From NCBI GenBank assembly GCA_943788135.1, contig CALSPC010000003.1, positions 558,001 to 622,000 on the forward strand: a stretch of 64,000 nucleotides of DNA, in the 5' to 3' direction. Both the position numbers and the translations under genes were made by a program. The DNA comes from an uncultured Paracoccaceae bacterium. Lineage in GTDB: Bacteria > Bacteroidota > Bacteroidia > Flavobacteriales > Flavobacteriaceae. The notes below the pieces were generated by a model. The model saw only the letters and a program-made list of their open reading frames with translations, ran no database searches and was not told the DNA's origin. This document shows positions 63,069 to 64,000 of the stretch, in pieces (positions within the stretch are counted from its first letter, which is position 1; every line of letters begins with the position of its first letter).

Positions 63069-64000
63069 ATGTACTTAATTTTTGATACCGAAACAACCGG
63101 TTTGCCAAAGCGTTGGAATGCACCCATTACCGATGTGGATAACTGGCCTCGCTGTATTCAGATTGCATGGCAGTTGCACGACGAACTCGGAAACTGTCTC
63201 GAGCATCAAGATTATTTAATCCGCCCCGACGGCTTTAATATCCCCTATGATGCCGAAAAAATTCATGGCATCTCCACAGAACTAGCATCCGAACAAGGCT
63301 TACCACTTTTAGAAGTCTTGGAATTATTCAATACCGCTCTTTCAAAAACTACCTTTGTAGTCGGTCAGAATTTAGGTTTTGATTTGAATATTATGGGCTG
63401 TGAATTTCACCGCCTGCAAGTTGCATCGCCTTTAGCTGAGCTCCCTGTTTTAGATACCTGTACCGAAAAAACGGCGACCTTATGCCAGATTCCTGGTGGT
63501 CGAGGTGGAAAATTTAAATTGCCTACACTAACAGAACTCCATCAATTTTTATTTCATAAACCCTTTGGTGAGGCGCATAATGCTACCGCCGATGTTGAAG
63601 CCACTACCCGTTGTTTTTTAGAATTAATTCGACGTAAAGAATTCACCATTGCTCAACTTCAAGCCACCAATGATTTTTATGAGCGTTTTCAATCTGAAAA
63701 CCCCAATGAAATTACGCCTATTGGTCTAAAGCATGTCAACCTCAAACAAGAATCGGCAAAAATTGCGGCACGTATTCAAAATGAAAAAGAAGCGGTAACG
63801 CCTCAGCATCATACAACGGAAGTACCGGACATTCTTAACGATGTCAATGTAGTCCATCTGCATAACCACTCCCAGTTTTCGGTTTTGCAATCTACTATAA
63901 GTGTCAAAAATTTAGTTGCCGCAGCGGCCGATAATAAAATGCCTGCCGTAGCAATTACCGATCATGGAAACATGATGGGTGCCTTTCATTTTGTTAAAGA
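63069..64000 (+). CDS. dnaE: DNA polymerase III alpha subunit with N-terminal proofreading exonuclease (cut by window edge)
   Basis: The first 310 residues of an open frame that runs off the window. It starts with a DnaQ-like exonuclease: ExoI LIFDTETTGLPKRWN, the DEDD residues continuing in VVGQNLGFDLNIMG and a histidine/aspartate in AHNATADVEATTRC (ExoIII). Near residue 275 a PHP domain starts (VVHLHNHSQFSVLQ, then AVAITDHGNMMGAF), the start of the DnaE polymerase. An exonuclease fused to the DnaE N-terminus is typical of Bacteroidota. The remaining polymerase, expected to be above 1,000 residues, lies outside. Confidence 0.92.
   Translation, partial: MYLIFDTETTGLPKRWNAPITDVDNWPRCIQIAWQLHDELGNCLEHQDYLIRPDGFNIPYDAEKIHGISTELASEQGLPLLEVLELFNTALSKTTFVVGQNLGFDLNIMGCEFHRLQVASPLAELPVLDTCTEKTATLCQIPGGRGGKFKLPTLTELHQFLFHKPFGEAHNATADVEATTRCFLELIRRKEFTIAQLQATNDFYERFQSENPNEITPIGLKHVNLKQESAKIAARIQNEKEAVTPQHHTTEVPDILNDVNVVHLHNHSQFSVLQSTISVKNLVAAAADNKMPAVAITDHGNMMGAFHFVK

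Overview
The window is a chromosomal segment of a member of the Flavobacteriaceae (phylum Bacteroidota), probably a low-GC marine or aquatic species; I do not name a genus. The evidence is the gene order, the zinc-free (C-minus) S14 and L36 proteins, the TAnnTTTG-type -7 elements upstream of many genes with little sign of Shine-Dalgarno sequences, a type IX secretion sorting domain, families typical of this group (DUF4271, DUF4296, CtlX, PafA-like phosphatase, long acidic tail on S16, long FtsZ linker), and a DNA polymerase III alpha chain carrying a proofreading exonuclease at its N-terminus.

Layout. (1) 1-7794: the end of the spc operon and the alpha operon (rplE end, rpsN, rpsH, rplF, rplR, rpsE, rpmD, rplO, secY, infA, rpmJ, rpsM, rpsK, rpsD, rpoA, rplQ), closed by a strong terminator. 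(2) 7889-17334: central metabolism (carA, eno, gltA), two adjacent guanidine-modifying enzymes (an arginine deiminase-like protein and CtlX), argS, a SprT-like metalloprotease and a mannose-1-phosphate guanylyltransferase. (3) 17334-23423: a DUF389 membrane protein, an MlaE/MlaF lipid transporter pair, a PafA-like alkaline phosphatase, EngB and an alpha/beta hydrolase. (4) 23681-39095: a complete division and cell wall (dcw) cluster, mraZ-rsmH-ftsL-ftsI-murE-mraY-murD-ftsW-murG-murC-ftsQ-ftsA-ftsZ, almost all overlapping or abutting, without murF or ddl, and preceded by three exact 10-bp direct repeats that look like the MraZ operator. (5) 39184-43182: yqeY-like gene, tRNA-Arg(UCG), a small accessory patch holding the broken 3' end of an adenine phosphoribosyltransferase gene and a 51-residue small protein, a Ca/Na antiporter, hemD and DUF4271. 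(6) 43252-60565: housekeeping genes, including polyprenol-phosphate sugar transferase, dihydroorotase, tyrS, a two-component pair, trmB, an Mrp/NifU/ferredoxin reductase/ferredoxin redox cluster, an acyl-CoA dehydrogenase, a tRNA methyltransferase, rimM and rpsP. (7) 60731-62647: an accessory patch with a lipoprotein, a shortened REP-associated transposase, a REP palindrome, a nonsense-mutated HNH endonuclease gene bounded by inverted GTTAGGTG/CACCTAAC sites, a large imperfect hairpin and the N-terminal stub of a tyrosine recombinase. (8) 63069-end: the start of the fused exonuclease-DnaE polymerase.

Most of the window is ordinary core genome. The least ordinary part is 61.2-62.7 kb. The HNH gene there has its stop codon inside a sequence that fits the integron R'' core (RYYYAAC), and the matching GTTRRRY core lies before its start. 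Next to it are a recombinase stub and a hairpin with one bulged base. I read this as a possible decayed gene cassette of integron type, but it is not proven from sequence alone. Second are the MraZ operator repeats and the apt remnant at 40.3 kb.
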